A stretch of DNA of 64,000 nt from an uncultured Gemmataceae bacterium (GCA_937923405.1 CALDUY010000008.1:186001-250000), one strand, 5' to 3'; shown: positions 18,940 through 28,888, counted from the stretch's first letter. Notes: generated from the sequence alone by a model not told the origin. Numbers and translations: made by a program.

Positions 18940-19003
18940 TCGAGGTAGTGCCTCCCAGCGCGAGACAACACTCCCCGCGAGTGCTGCCCAGGCACTACCT
19001 CGA
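18940..19003. repeat. Long-range inverted repeat, possible structured RNA or terminator
   Basis: A perfect 14-bp inverted repeat (TCGAGGTAGTGCCT and its complement) encloses 36 bases, with further partial pairing inside (GTGC...GCAC around 18981-18994). The preceding bases 18899-18938 also hold short GC-rich repeats. It lies about 77 bases after the methyltransferase stop. There is no U-run after the stem, so a simple intrinsic terminator is unlikely. Confidence 0.5.
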
Positions 19004-19129
19004 GAGCCCGGGAGAGTTTCCCCTCCGCAAACGAGATTAACGCAATCTGCCCAGTTCATCTACACTATCTGAACTATGCAGATTTGCTTTTCCCGTGGGA
19101 GAGGTACGATTGTAGCGATTATTTGGATT

Positions 19130-19516
19130 ATGACGACAACTACTGCGAGATTTGTGCTTCTGGACCACGACTTTCCGCAACCGCATCAAGATTTAATGCT
19201 CGAAGTCGAGGGTGGATTGTGGACCTGGCGTCTGACCGAGGAGCCACGCCCGGGAGTCCTCCAACAGGCACAACGCCTGCCAGATCACCGCTTGCTCTAT
19301 CTAGACTACGAAGGTCCAGTAAGTGGCAATCGCGGTACCGTTGGTCGGCGTGACTTTGGAACTTGTACCTGGATTTCGCGGAAAAACGACCGAGTGGTGG
19401 TGCGTTTAGCAGGACAACGCTTGATAGGGTTAATGACGCTCCAGGAAAGCCAAGGGGAGTTCTGGGAGTTGACCTTTCTGGTCGAAAGTGACCTTCACGG
19501 CGGGGCGATCAGATGA
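19130..19516 (+). CDS. Stand-alone LigD-type 3'-phosphoesterase-like protein
   Basis: About 128 residues from the ATG at 19130; an in-frame ATG at 19076 adds 18 residues, and neither start has a good ribosome site. The sequence follows the phosphoesterase domain of the end-joining ligase LigD: FVLLDHDFPQPHQDLMLEVE matches the FVVxxHxxxxxHxDFRLE pattern, and HRLLYLDYEGPVSGNRG matches the HPLxYxxFEGxIPxGxYG pattern. The metal-binding histidines and aspartate are kept, but the Arg of DFRLE is Met here. LigD phosphoesterase trims ribonucleotides and phosphates at 3' ends during double-strand break repair. No ligase, polymerase or Ku gene is near. The gene overlaps the convergent neighbour by 87 bases. 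Confidence 0.72.
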   Translation: MTTTTARFVLLDHDFPQPHQDLMLEVEGGLWTWRLTEEPRPGVLQQAQRLPDHRLLYLDYEGPVSGNRGTVGRRDFGTCTWISRKNDRVVVRLAGQRLIGLMTLQESQGEFWELTFLVESDLHGGAIR

Positions 19517-20227
19517 CCAGCGGAACAACTCCTCGGGATGAACCGTAGCAGTTCGCTGATCTGAAGTGCGACCATGAATGGTGATACTGCCGGCTTCGAG
19601 TTTGATCCCGGTCAGCTGCAGCGTTGGTCTGGCTTGATCGGCCTGAAAGCGTAACAGAGCCACCGGATGCCCTTCGTGCCGATACCAATTGACCTCAATG
19701 CCGTTCTGTCGGGCCGACTCCGAGATGCGTTCGAGCAACCATTGCGCGGTGAACGGTAACGCACCTGCCCAGAAACCGTCGAGTTGCACCGCAACCACGT
19801 TCGATTCGACTTTCGGCAACCAGATGCGGGCGGAGATCGAGACAACGGTGTTGACCAGCCGCGATCGATAGCGAAAAGCCAAACTCAGCCGATCTGGCTC
19901 GAAGGTAATTCGTGGCTCACTAATCCCTTCGGGCAAAATTTTCGCTCCCAACCCGCAACGCATGAACTGATCAGCGAGGTAACTATTGATCTGCTCTTCT
20001 CGAAACGTGCCGTACCAACTATCCGGGTCGGTGTTCATTGAGTTGAGAAAGGAGAAAAACTCGTGCAGGAAAGCCGCCGACTGCTTGTCGCGAGTCTCCC
20101 CCGGTTCAATGGCGGCACGACGATAGCTCTCTGGCTCGTAATGCAGCAGAGCGTACAACGTAGCCCCAATCGACAAGACGAGAACCAGCACGATGCCGAT
20201 TGCCATCAAGAACGAACGTCGGCTCAT
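19430..20227 (-). CDS. Single-pass membrane protein of unknown function
   Basis: A 265-residue protein with one N-terminal membrane segment (SFLMAIGIVLVLVLSIGATL) and an extracytoplasmic body rich in beta-type stretches. I recognise no domain. The middle (NTVVSISARIWLPKVESNVV) and the end look like a folded lipid- or protein-binding domain, but that is only an impression. It may be in an operon with the upstream amidase (86-base gap, same strand). Its last 87 bases overlap the convergent LigD-like gene. Confidence 0.7.
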   Translation of the reverse strand: MSRRSFLMAIGIVLVLVLSIGATLYALLHYEPESYRRAAIEPGETRDKQSAAFLHEFFSFLNSMNTDPDSWYGTFREEQINSYLADQFMRCGLGAKILPEGISEPRITFEPDRLSLAFRYRSRLVNTVVSISARIWLPKVESNVVAVQLDGFWAGALPFTAQWLLERISESARQNGIEVNWYRHEGHPVALLRFQADQARPTLQLTGIKLEAGSITIHGRTSDQRTATVHPEELFRWSSDRPAVKVTFDQKGQLPELPLAFLERH

Positions 20228-20313
20228 CGCATCGCCTCCCTGCCAGTGCGCGGAATCTCTTCACTGCAGCGGCTATAGCTACTGCTGCGAGGCGTTGCAA
20301 GATGGAACGGACC

Positions 20314-21729
20314 TCACGACACAGATGGTCTACGGCGGTGCCAATCGGTTACTTTCTGATATGCCTGAGCGATCCCGATCAATCGCGCCTCGCTCCAGAC
20401 CTTACCGTTCAGTTGAATGCTGGTAGGTAAACCGTTCTCACCAAATCCATTGGGAATACAAACCGCTGGTAGTCCGACGACATTGCACGACGTGATCAGA
20501 GTGCCGATCGCCGGTCCAGACACTTTGGCTGAGTAAGCCTTGCTAAACTCCCGATCGATAGGATAGGCCACGGTGGATCGTCCCGGCGCAATGATGGCGT
20601 CGTACTTGGAGAACACCTCGTGCATGGCCTTTTTCATGGCCGTTCGCACCTTCATAGCCTGGAGATAATCGACGGCCAGCACCATTGTCGTGGCATGGGC
20701 TGCGGCTTTATCCTGAGCAGAACGGAGTTTCCACAAGTCGCCGCTCTCCAACAGCTCTCGAAAGGCGCTGGCTTCCTCAGCGCGAAGCACCGTGCCCAGC
20801 ACATCGCTAAACGGGAGATTGGGCAGAGCAACCTTCTCCTCTAACGTGGCGAAGTTGGCCAGGATTTTGAGCGATTCCTCGAAATTGCGTTTCACCTCCG
20901 GTTGCACATTGGTCGTGGCGTTAGCGAGGATGCCAATTCGATATTTTTTCGGAGGATTTGCCTCTGGAAACTCGAACATACGGCGCTCGCTGGACGGATC
21001 TAGTGGATCACGTCCGGCAAGAACGGCTAGCACCAACCCGTAATCTTCGGCAGTGCGACACATGGGACCAAGCTTGTCCAGTGTCCACGACAGAGCCATC
21101 GCGCCGTGTCGGCTGACCCGACCGTAGGTTGGCCGCAACCCGCTAACGCCGCAATACGAAGCCGGAGTGAGAATTGAGCCGGAGGTTTCGGATCCGATGG
21201 CAAAGGGTACTAGGGCTGCTGCGACCGCTGCTCCGGAACCCGACGATGATCCCCCTGCCCAGAACTCGAGATTCCAGGGGGTGCGACAGGGACCCGTGAA
21301 TGAGGCATCGGCTCGGTTGTACCCAAACCCGCCGGCTAGTTCGACCATGGCCAGCTTCGCCGTCAACACAGCACCGGCATTGCGAAGTTTGCTGATCACT
21401 GTCGCGTCGTAGTCGAACACTCGCTTGCGGTACGGTTCCGCTCCCCAGGTAGTCGGCACGCCTTTGGTGGCCAACAAATCCTTCACTCCATAGGGGATGC
21501 CATGCAACGGGCCGCGATCCCGCTTCGCACGCAACTCCTCATCCGCCTGTTTGGCTTCGACCAGCGCTTGCTCTCGCATCACTGTGACGACAGCATTTAA
21601 TTTCGGCCCCAGCTTCTCTAGTCGATCTAGATAGGCTCGGGTCAACTCCTCGGAGGAAATCTTGCGCTCACGGAGTTGTTTGCCCAGTTCCGCAATGGAG
21701 AGATACAGCGTGTCGATCGAAACAGCCAT
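20314..21729 (-). CDS. Amidase signature family enzyme
   Basis: A 471-residue amidase with GAGG seven bases before the ATG. The Ser-cisSer-Lys triad can be placed: Lys at about 83 (YGVKDLL), Ser at about 151 (GGSSSGSG) and the nucleophile Ser at about 175 (ETSGSI). The 24-residue spacing of the two serines is that of known amidases. Substrates range from simple amides to Glu-tRNA(Gln), the GatA reaction. With no gatB or gatC here it is more likely a general amidase. A 97-codon gene for a small exported protein ends 9 bases upstream, so the two are co-transcribed. Confidence 0.9.
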   Translation of the reverse strand: MAVSIDTLYLSIAELGKQLRERKISSEELTRAYLDRLEKLGPKLNAVVTVMREQALVEAKQADEELRAKRDRGPLHGIPYGVKDLLATKGVPTTWGAEPYRKRVFDYDATVISKLRNAGAVLTAKLAMVELAGGFGYNRADASFTGPCRTPWNLEFWAGGSSSGSGAAVAAALVPFAIGSETSGSILTPASYCGVSGLRPTYGRVSRHGAMALSWTLDKLGPMCRTAEDYGLVLAVLAGRDPLDPSSERRMFEFPEANPPKKYRIGILANATTNVQPEVKRNFEESLKILANFATLEEKVALPNLPFSDVLGTVLRAEEASAFRELLESGDLWKLRSAQDKAAAHATTMVLAVDYLQAMKVRTAMKKAMHEVFSKYDAIIAPGRSTVAYPIDREFSKAYSAKVSGPAIGTLITSCNVVGLPAVCIPNGFGENGLPTSIQLNGKVWSEARLIGIAQAYQKVTDWHRRRPSVS

Positions 21730-21738
21730 GTCGGATCC

Positions 21739-22032
21739 TCAGGGCAGTTCGGCACGGAAGATCAAGGCCGGCTCATCAGCAGCGGGCGCTTGGCGAAGCC
21801 GTCCTGCCGATGCCAACCCCGCCATTAAACTCTGTCGGACGGCCTGAAGTTTCGCGGCATCCAGCTGCGTGCCAAAACGAAGTTTTACGATCTCTAAAAG
21901 AGCATCCGCGCTGACCTGCTGTGGACTTTTCGCTTTCTCGTCCTGCGCTGCTGTGCTACCAACCGTGCTACCAACCGTCAAGGCGACTCCCGCGAAGGTC
22001 ATGCCAGCTTGTCGGCGTGTCATTTTTGCCAT
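21739..22032 (-). CDS. Small exported protein upstream of amidase
   Basis: A 97-residue protein with a GAGGTGGGG site before the ATG. The start MAKMTRRQAG followed by a hydrophobic stretch looks like a Tat-type or Sec signal peptide. The mature part (about 65 residues) is Ala/Leu-rich and helical, with no known domain. A 12-base tandem duplication inside the signal region gives a VGSTVGST repeat. It sits 9 bases upstream of the amidase gene and may be a partner or lid of that enzyme. The gene is supported by ribosome site, signal peptide and operon position. Confidence 0.7.
   Translation of the reverse strand: MAKMTRRQAGMTFAGVALTVGSTVGSTAAQDEKAKSPQQVSADALLEIVKLRFGTQLDAAKLQAVRQSLMAGLASAGRLRQAPAADEPALIFRAELP
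21955..21978. repeat. 12-bp tandem duplication in the small exported protein gene
   Basis: GCTACCAACCGT occurs twice head to tail, adding four residues (VGST) to the signal peptide. Units this short often arise by slippage. Confidence 0.9.
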
Positions 22033-22120
22033 GCCCCACCTCTAGACGAAAAAACTCGGGGAGATCCGATCTGTTGCCAATCGAACCTTCCCCGAGTCTG
22101 GTCTCAGCAAACAGATTGGT

Positions 22121-22717
22121 TTAGCGGTCGTTGTCTGGCTTCAACGGAATGGTCCATAGGTAAATGTCGAACGAACGTTCGTTGCCATCGTCATCTTTCA
22201 CGGTAACCGTTTCCTTCTTATCTGGCTTGTAACCACGCATATCAAAGGCATGCGAGACAATGCGGGAACCAGCTTTGAGCTTCTTCAGCTGCGGCACCAG
22301 CTTGACGTTTAATTGCGGCAACAGATAGAGCGTCACCACGGTAGCCTCGCTCAGATCCTGTTTGAAAATGTCTTTCCGCTCAAACTTGACCAGATCCTGA
22401 ACCTGCTTGCTCTCCTTCTTGTAATTCGCCATGCAATCCTTGATGCGTTCCGGATCGATGTCGAAGCCTTTGGCCTTGCAGCCGTACTTCCGCGCCGCGG
22501 TGAGAACGATGCGCCCATCGCCGCAACCCAAATCGTAGACAATGTCGTTCTTGGTGACCTTGGCGAGTTCGAGCATCTTCTCAACGACCCTTTGCGGCGT
22601 GGGCAAGAAGATCACATCGGGTTCTTGTTTGTCGTCGTCCGCGAGGACAGTGAGCGTGGCGCAGGCCAACAAGGCTAACGCGAAACTCGATTTGACCAAA
22701 AACGGAAGGTGACGCAT
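22121..22717 (-). CDS. Exported SAM-dependent methyltransferase-like protein
   Basis: About 198 residues from the ATG at 22717, with GAGG nine bases upstream; the open frame to 22891 lacks such a site and overlaps the permease gene. Residues 1-28 form a clear signal peptide (HLPFLVKSSFALALLACATL then VLADD). The rest is a class I methyltransferase fold with motif I intact (VYDLGCGDGRIVLTAARKYG), then GFDIDPERI and LKAGSRIVSHAFDM. SAM is not known to be abundant outside the cytoplasm, so an exported methyltransferase is odd. It may be held on the outer face of the membrane or work in an unusual compartment. Confidence 0.82.
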   Translation of the reverse strand: MRHLPFLVKSSFALALLACATLTVLADDDKQEPDVIFLPTPQRVVEKMLELAKVTKNDIVYDLGCGDGRIVLTAARKYGCKAKGFDIDPERIKDCMANYKKESKQVQDLVKFERKDIFKQDLSEATVVTLYLLPQLNVKLVPQLKKLKAGSRIVSHAFDMRGYKPDKKETVTVKDDDGNERSFDIYLWTIPLKPDNDR

Positions 22718-22788
22718 AGGTGCAATCCTCGTCGATGGGATCTCCCGAAGTGCCAACGGACCGCGCCGTCGGGTCGCTTCGGGCCTGA

Positions 22789-24348
22789 TCAGTTTGGATG
22801 CTTCCCCGGTTCGAGCAACCGGGACAATCGGTACATCGGAAATCCAACCAACAGCGGCAGGATCCCCAACAAAAACAGGCCTCCCTTCCAACCGCGCATC
22901 AACGCGTAATCCAAACTCGAATACAGCATGTAGGCACAGGTCAAGCAGAAGATAATCGGCAATTCCGGATAGAACGGTACTCGGAAGGGCCGTTCGATCT
23001 CCGGATCGCGCTGCCGCAAGATGAATACCGAAAGTCCTGTCAACAGAAAGAACAACCAGAAGATCGGAGCCGTGCAGGCCAGCAGTGTCTCGAACGCATC
23101 ATAGGGCTTGGCTCCCCATTCCACTTGCGGGAAGTTGAAGAGATTGAACTGCAACGTCTCACCGAGAAACGCGATCACTACATTCAAAGCATCTCGGCCC
23201 GCTACCGTACCCACCAGGAAGATCAACGCCAAGGTGATGGTTCCCTGCGTCAGTAAGGCCGGTACCGGCGCACCCTGTTCGCGGGTCCAACCGGACATCC
23301 AGCTGAACAACTTGTAGTCTTTGCCGATGGTGGAATAGACACGAGCACCAGTGAAGATCAGACCGTTGATCGCTCCGAGCGCTGAGATCATGACTAAGAC
23401 ACACATGGCCGACTCGCCGTACCGTCCGAAGCCGCGATTGAGAACGTCGGCGGCTACCTGCTTGGAGGCCTGCGCTCCTTGATAGCCCAAACTGTTGATG
23501 TAGGCCGCGTTCACAGCCAGATACAGCCCCGTGATGATGAGAATGCCCAGGACCAAGGCTCGAGTGATATTTTTCTTTCCGTCGCGGACCTCGGCGGCGA
23601 CGAAGGCGGCATCATTCCAACCCCCGAAGGTGTACAGAATAAGGATCAACGCCACCCCCAGTGCGGGAGTAAAGCCGGGAAACTGAATCTTCTGTAAATC
23701 CTCCAGCGGTAGGCTCACCTCTAGCCAGGCATCTGGCTTGGGTGCGTAGAACCCAGCAGTAATGATGGCCAGAAGCCCGACCACCTTGGCGAAGGTCAAG
23801 ATGTTTTGCACGACCTTGCCAAAAACCACGCCCAAGACATTAGTCAGCGTCAGTAAGGCCACCGCTCCGCCAGCGAATCCGAACGTACCGATCGCGCCTA
23901 GGTCAGCGTTGGGATCACCGGCATACAGCGAGTACAGACGCACTGCATAGTTGGCGAAAACGAAGGCCATCATGCCGATGGAACCGGTCAAGATGACTGT
24001 TAGTTGCACCCAGCCGAAAAGAAACCCGGCCCAGTCGCCAAACGCTCGGCTTAGGTAGATGATGTCGCCGCCGTCACGGGGATAAGTGCTAGCCAACTCT
24101 GCATAACACAAAGCTCCCACCAGTGAGAGTATTCCCGCTACCCCCCAGGTGGCCATCGCTAGCGAGGGCGAGGTAACGTTACACAGAATGAATGGTGCCG
24201 TCTGATAAATACCTGCACCGACGACAATGCCGACGATGATGCTAACGGCGTCCCAAAGCCCTAACGCTCCTCGTGCCGACGCGGGAGTATCCAGGGCCAA
24301 GGTGTCGGCGGATTCGGATTGGCGTTCCAGTGGTGGTTGAATCGGCAT
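22789..24348 (-). CDS. APC superfamily amino-acid permease
   Basis: About 519 residues from the ATG at 24348; 15 residues upstream another start exists at 24393 without a good ribosome site. About 12 to 13 membrane segments can be counted. The first has the APC substrate-binding signature (IIVGIVVGAGIYQTAPFIL), and the segment after it reads LCYAELASTYPRDGGDIIYL. These transporters import amino acids by proton symport or exchange them. The following gene (exported methyltransferase) starts 71 bases downstream on the same strand, so they may share a transcript. Confidence 0.93.
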   Translation of the reverse strand: MPIQPPLERQSESADTLALDTPASARGALGLWDAVSIIVGIVVGAGIYQTAPFILCNVTSPSLAMATWGVAGILSLVGALCYAELASTYPRDGGDIIYLSRAFGDWAGFLFGWVQLTVILTGSIGMMAFVFANYAVRLYSLYAGDPNADLGAIGTFGFAGGAVALLTLTNVLGVVFGKVVQNILTFAKVVGLLAIITAGFYAPKPDAWLEVSLPLEDLQKIQFPGFTPALGVALILILYTFGGWNDAAFVAAEVRDGKKNITRALVLGILIITGLYLAVNAAYINSLGYQGAQASKQVAADVLNRGFGRYGESAMCVLVMISALGAINGLIFTGARVYSTIGKDYKLFSWMSGWTREQGAPVPALLTQGTITLALIFLVGTVAGRDALNVVIAFLGETLQFNLFNFPQVEWGAKPYDAFETLLACTAPIFWLFFLLTGLSVFILRQRDPEIERPFRVPFYPELPIIFCLTCAYMLYSSLDYALMRGWKGGLFLLGILPLLVGFPMYRLSRLLEPGKHPN

Positions 24349-24520
24349 GTTCGCTCTCTGTCTCCGGAGCCGACATGCTGCCGGAATGTCCATCTTTTAG
24401 GCTGTCTAGACTGAAGACAGATTATCGGAAGCAACTATTCACATCGACAAGAGGCGCGCGTAGATTTGTCCGAGTTTAGAGCGAGAAGTATGCAGCCAGT
24501 TCGCGAGGAATTCTTGTTCT

Positions 24521-24877
24521 CTACAGACGAGCGAACAGATGGAGATCACTATAGGTCAGTGGTTTTTGAAACTTGGCTCCGACGATGAAAGTTCCATCCG
24601 CAGCCTTAACCGACCAGACGACCTCCGCGATCATCTTGACCATTTTCGAGCCGATACCGTGCAGGCTGACCTCGAATTGTTGCCCAACCGACATGTTGTC
24701 TTTCAGCATCAGGCGAATCCCAGATTCAGAGACATCTAAGACCGCCAAGGCGATGTTCGAGCCGACGCCAAGCCAGTTTTTGTAGGCAATGGCCTTGGTG
24801 CTGCCCTTGGGGATTCGTCGAGGAGCAGCTCGTTGATTGCGTTTCGTCGGACAGTTTTCCGGAAGTGGCCTATCCAT
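24521..24877 (-). CDS. PilZ-domain protein, predicted c-di-GMP receptor
   Basis: About 118 residues from the ATG at 24877. The Shine-Dalgarno AAGGAGA sits at the right distance from this ATG but directly touches another ATG at 24883. Both c-di-GMP contact motifs are present: RxxxR as RAAPR near residue 20, and DxSxxG as DVSESG. The rest is the PilZ beta barrel alone, with no added output domain. A diguanylate cyclase is encoded at 6494-7543, but nothing links the two directly. Confidence 0.85.
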   Translation of the reverse strand: MDRPLPENCPTKRNQRAAPRRIPKGSTKAIAYKNWLGVGSNIALAVLDVSESGIRLMLKDNMSVGQQFEVSLHGIGSKMVKMIAEVVWSVKAADGTFIVGAKFQKPLTYSDLHLFARL

Positions 24878-24960
24878 GAGCATTCTCCTTTGAGCGGAGT
24901 CTACTTCAGGATTAACGCACAAGCAAATAGTTCGGGTCCACTTTTTCGATGGAAAATAGT

Positions 24961-25773
24961 TTATTCGACGTTCAAAAGTCGCTCTAGGGATTTGATCCCC
25001 AATTCGATGACATGCCCCGGTTTCACCTGCCACAGGGTCGGGTTAAATAGTTCCAGCGATACCACGCCATCGTAGCCGCTACGCCGCAGCACGTCGAAGA
25101 TCGGTTCGAGGCGAAAATCACCTTCACCGGGAAAGATGCGATCGCGGTCGTCGGCCAATTCCCGAGCCACTCCAGCTAGGTCGCAAACCTGAACGTGAAA
25201 GAGATTGTTTGGATTCAACAATAACAGATCATCAAACTTACTTGGTCCGGTGTAAAAATGGAAGAGATCGAGACATACGCCGACGTTAGGCTGACCACAG
25301 GCCGCCAGAAACGACAAAGTGGTGTCTAAGCTGGAACAGAAACTCGACCGGCTGGAACATTCGACGGCCAATCGAATGTCGAAAGCCTGGGCCCATTGAG
25401 CGGCTTGACTCAGAGAGGCAATGGCTCGCTCGACGTTGGTCGGTTCGATTCGCCCCGTGAAATCGGTGCTGAGGATTAACGTCCGCATCCCAAAGGCAGC
25501 GCAGAGATCAAGTCGGCGTCGAAAGTGATCGAAGTGGGCTTTACGCTGCTCTCCCTCCGAAACGAGCAGCCCCCCCTGAAACGCCGCCACTGGCAGCGTC
25601 AAACCTCGGTCGTCGATCATTGCTCGCGTGGCGTCGATGCTGTTGGTTTGCAGATGCGTTTCCAGCTTGGTAAGCCAGACTTCCATCGTCGGGCATCCAC
25701 CTTCGCCGAAGGCGGCCAGGTCGTCGGCAAACGACGAGGGCAGAATGCAGGCTTCACTAATGCAAGGTTTCAT
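24961..25773 (-). CDS. Sugar phosphate isomerase/epimerase-like TIM barrel protein
   Basis: About 270 residues from the ATG at 25773 (a TTG at 25797 is the alternative). It resembles the xylose-isomerase-like/AP-endonuclease-2 TIM barrel family. Metal-binding residues are recognisable in LAVECSSR, VGVCLDLFHFY (Asp and His), FHVQVCDL and GEGDFRLEPIF. Such enzymes isomerise keto- and aldo-sugars or inosose compounds, using two divalent metals. Planctomycetes have many of them, often beside Gfo/Idh/MocA enzymes; here none is adjacent. It is divergent from groES. Confidence 0.82.
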   Translation of the reverse strand: MKPCISEACILPSSFADDLAAFGEGGCPTMEVWLTKLETHLQTNSIDATRAMIDDRGLTLPVAAFQGGLLVSEGEQRKAHFDHFRRRLDLCAAFGMRTLILSTDFTGRIEPTNVERAIASLSQAAQWAQAFDIRLAVECSSRSSFCSSLDTTLSFLAACGQPNVGVCLDLFHFYTGPSKFDDLLLLNPNNLFHVQVCDLAGVARELADDRDRIFPGEGDFRLEPIFDVLRRSGYDGVVSLELFNPTLWQVKPGHVIELGIKSLERLLNVE

Positions 25774-25978
25774 ACCTCTATGTATAGGATCTGCCAAACC
25801 GACAGTCCCACGGAATTTCCAGCGCCAACCTGGCAGGAATCGGCCCAGGGATCTCGATCATCAGAATAATCGTAACTCCTGATAAAAACGCCTCTTGAGT
25901 GCATTAGCCAGTCCGGGCATGAGAGTTGCAGACACAAGGCGGCGTCCATGATTTCATCACGCTGTAGGGAGAGATTCC

Positions 25979-26272
25979 ATGAAGATCAAGCCGCTGGCAG
26001 ACCGGGTGGTGATTAAACGATTCGAGGCCGACGAGAAGACCGCAGGCGGAATTTTGCTGCCGGATACCGCGCGCAACAAGCCGCAGAAAGGCAAAGTGCT
26101 GGCAGTCGGTCCAGGCAAGCTCAACAAAGACGGCAAGTATATGCCGTTGGACGTCAAGGAAGGCGATACGGTGCTTTTCACCAACTGGGCCGGCGACGAA
26201 TTCAAGCAGGGGCAAGGCGAAGACATCCTGCTGATGCGTGCCGACGACATTCTCGCGATTCTCGAAAGCTGA
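25979..26272 (+). CDS. groES: Co-chaperonin GroES
   Basis: A 97-residue GroES with a GGGAGAG site before the ATG. The N-terminal MKIKPLADRVVIKR, the mobile loop AGGILLPDTA and the C-terminal LLMRADDILAIL are all typical. It caps the GroEL ring during ATP-driven protein folding. groEL starts 41 bases downstream. I found no intact CIRCE operator upstream, only a weak half-like GAGTGC at about 25897. Confidence 0.97.
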   Translation: MKIKPLADRVVIKRFEADEKTAGGILLPDTARNKPQKGKVLAVGPGKLNKDGKYMPLDVKEGDTVLFTNWAGDEFKQGQGEDILLMRADDILAILES

Positions 26273-26283
26273 TCCCCGTCTAA

Positions 26284-27936
<1,653 letters not shown>

Positions 27937-27963
27937 TCATCGCTAAATCAACTTAGCGGTTGC

Positions 27964-27993
27964 GGCCTGGGTCGAGTTCACTCGACTCAGGCC
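27964..27993. terminator. Bidirectional terminator after groEL
   Basis: A 13-bp stem (GGCCTGGGTCGAG, loop TTCA, complement with one G-U pair) is followed by TTAATCTTTT. It lies between groEL and a converging BON gene, whose stop codon is directly next to the stem. Confidence 0.8.
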
Positions 27994-28374
27994 TTAATCT
28001 TTTGGTAGTTTTAACTCGTCGACCAGATCCTTTACCCCCATCGTGGATCGAGTCAGATCAATGACACGCTGTTTTTTGGCGATGTCTGGCATCTCGCCTC
28101 GAACCAAAACAATTCCCGGAGCTTTGTCCTCGACAGTGATTTGCAATCCGTCTAAATAGCGATCCCATTTCAAGCGGGTCTGCACCCGTTCGGCCAGCCC
28201 AATCGTCGGTGTGGCCGTAGACTGCAAGCGGTTGGCAAAGTGATTGATGTTTCCCCCTGCAGCCTTCTCCACTTTCTCAGTGGTTCGATGGAACACCTGG
28301 GCGAGAATCTCGCTGTCCTGTGAAGAACAGCCAAGGCCCAGCAGTGCGACGGCGAAAAGTAGGCATTTTCTCAT
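27994..28374 (-). CDS. BON-domain lipoprotein
   Basis: A 126-residue protein. The N-terminus MRKCLLFAVALLGLGCSS is a lipoprotein signal with the lipid-attachment Cys at about 16. Residues 55-124 form one BON domain (LAERVQTRLKWDRYLDGL ... IVLVRGEMPD ... RVIDLTRSTMGVKDLVDEL). BON domains bind lipid or membrane surfaces and are often found in envelope-stress proteins. It converges on groEL. Confidence 0.85.
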   Translation of the reverse strand: MRKCLLFAVALLGLGCSSQDSEILAQVFHRTTEKVEKAAGGNINHFANRLQSTATPTIGLAERVQTRLKWDRYLDGLQITVEDKAPGIVLVRGEMPDIAKKQRVIDLTRSTMGVKDLVDELKLPKD

Positions 28375-28450
28375 GCTCAGTCTCCAGAGCGTGCGACCCT
28401 TAGTGCGGCACTATGCCCCCGATTGCAGATGGGAGCAAGGGCAATCTGGT

Positions 28451-28478
28451 TTGTTACTCGTTCACAACGGCCTATGAT
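28451..28478 (+). promoter_or_regulatory. Candidate promoter of the pterin dehydratase gene
   Basis: TTGTTA and TATGAT separated by 16 bases. The second hexamer matches the sigma-70 -10 consensus at five of six positions. The predicted start would lie about 35 bases before the ATG at 28520. Confidence 0.35.
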
Positions 28479-28519
28479 GATCGACAGCAGCAAACCATTT
28501 AGTTCACCGAGAACGACTC

Positions 28520-28888
28520 ATGGACAAGCCACAAGTCTATTCTGAAGCTGAGATCGCCGCCAAGATCGTCGAACAGCAGCTGGCCGGGTGGTATCTCGAA
28601 GACGGCTGGCTGAAGCGCAAGTACAACACCGCGGGCTGGCCGCAGACGCTGATGTTAGTCAACGCGATTGGCTATCTCTGCGAGGCGGCTTGGCATCATG
28701 CCGACCTGGCAGTGACCTGGGGCAAACTGTGGGTGAAACTGAAAACCCACTCGGCAGGTGGTATTACCGACAAAGACTTCGCGCTGGCTCGCCAGATTGA
28801 GAACGTGGTGTTGTGGAAACCGGAGCCGGGCAGTCCCTTGGAAGGCATTCCCCACAAATTTGTTCAGAGCGGTAGTCCGGGCGGCTGA
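28520..28888 (+). CDS. Pterin-4a-carbinolamine dehydratase (PCD/PhhB family)
   Basis: A 122-residue protein. The active-site and conserved helix segment is clear: AAWHHADLAVTWGKLWVKL, then THSAGGITDKDFALARQIE, matching the HHPxW...VxLxTHxxGGxTxxDxxLA pattern. The family recycles 4a-hydroxy-tetrahydrobiopterin and in some bacteria helps molybdopterin or phenylalanine metabolism. The N-terminal part has the usual GWYLEDGWLKRKY. The Pro of the HHP motif is Ala here. It is a single gene before the dihydrouridine synthase. Confidence 0.85.
   Translation: MDKPQVYSEAEIAAKIVEQQLAGWYLEDGWLKRKYNTAGWPQTLMLVNAIGYLCEAAWHHADLAVTWGKLWVKLKTHSAGGITDKDFALARQIENVVLWKPEPGSPLEGIPHKFVQSGSPGG

Noticed and set aside
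25862..25978. Possible CIRCE heat-shock operator before groES
   Set aside because: Only a GAGTGC half-like stretch is present at about 25897. The matching left half with a 9-base spacer is missing.
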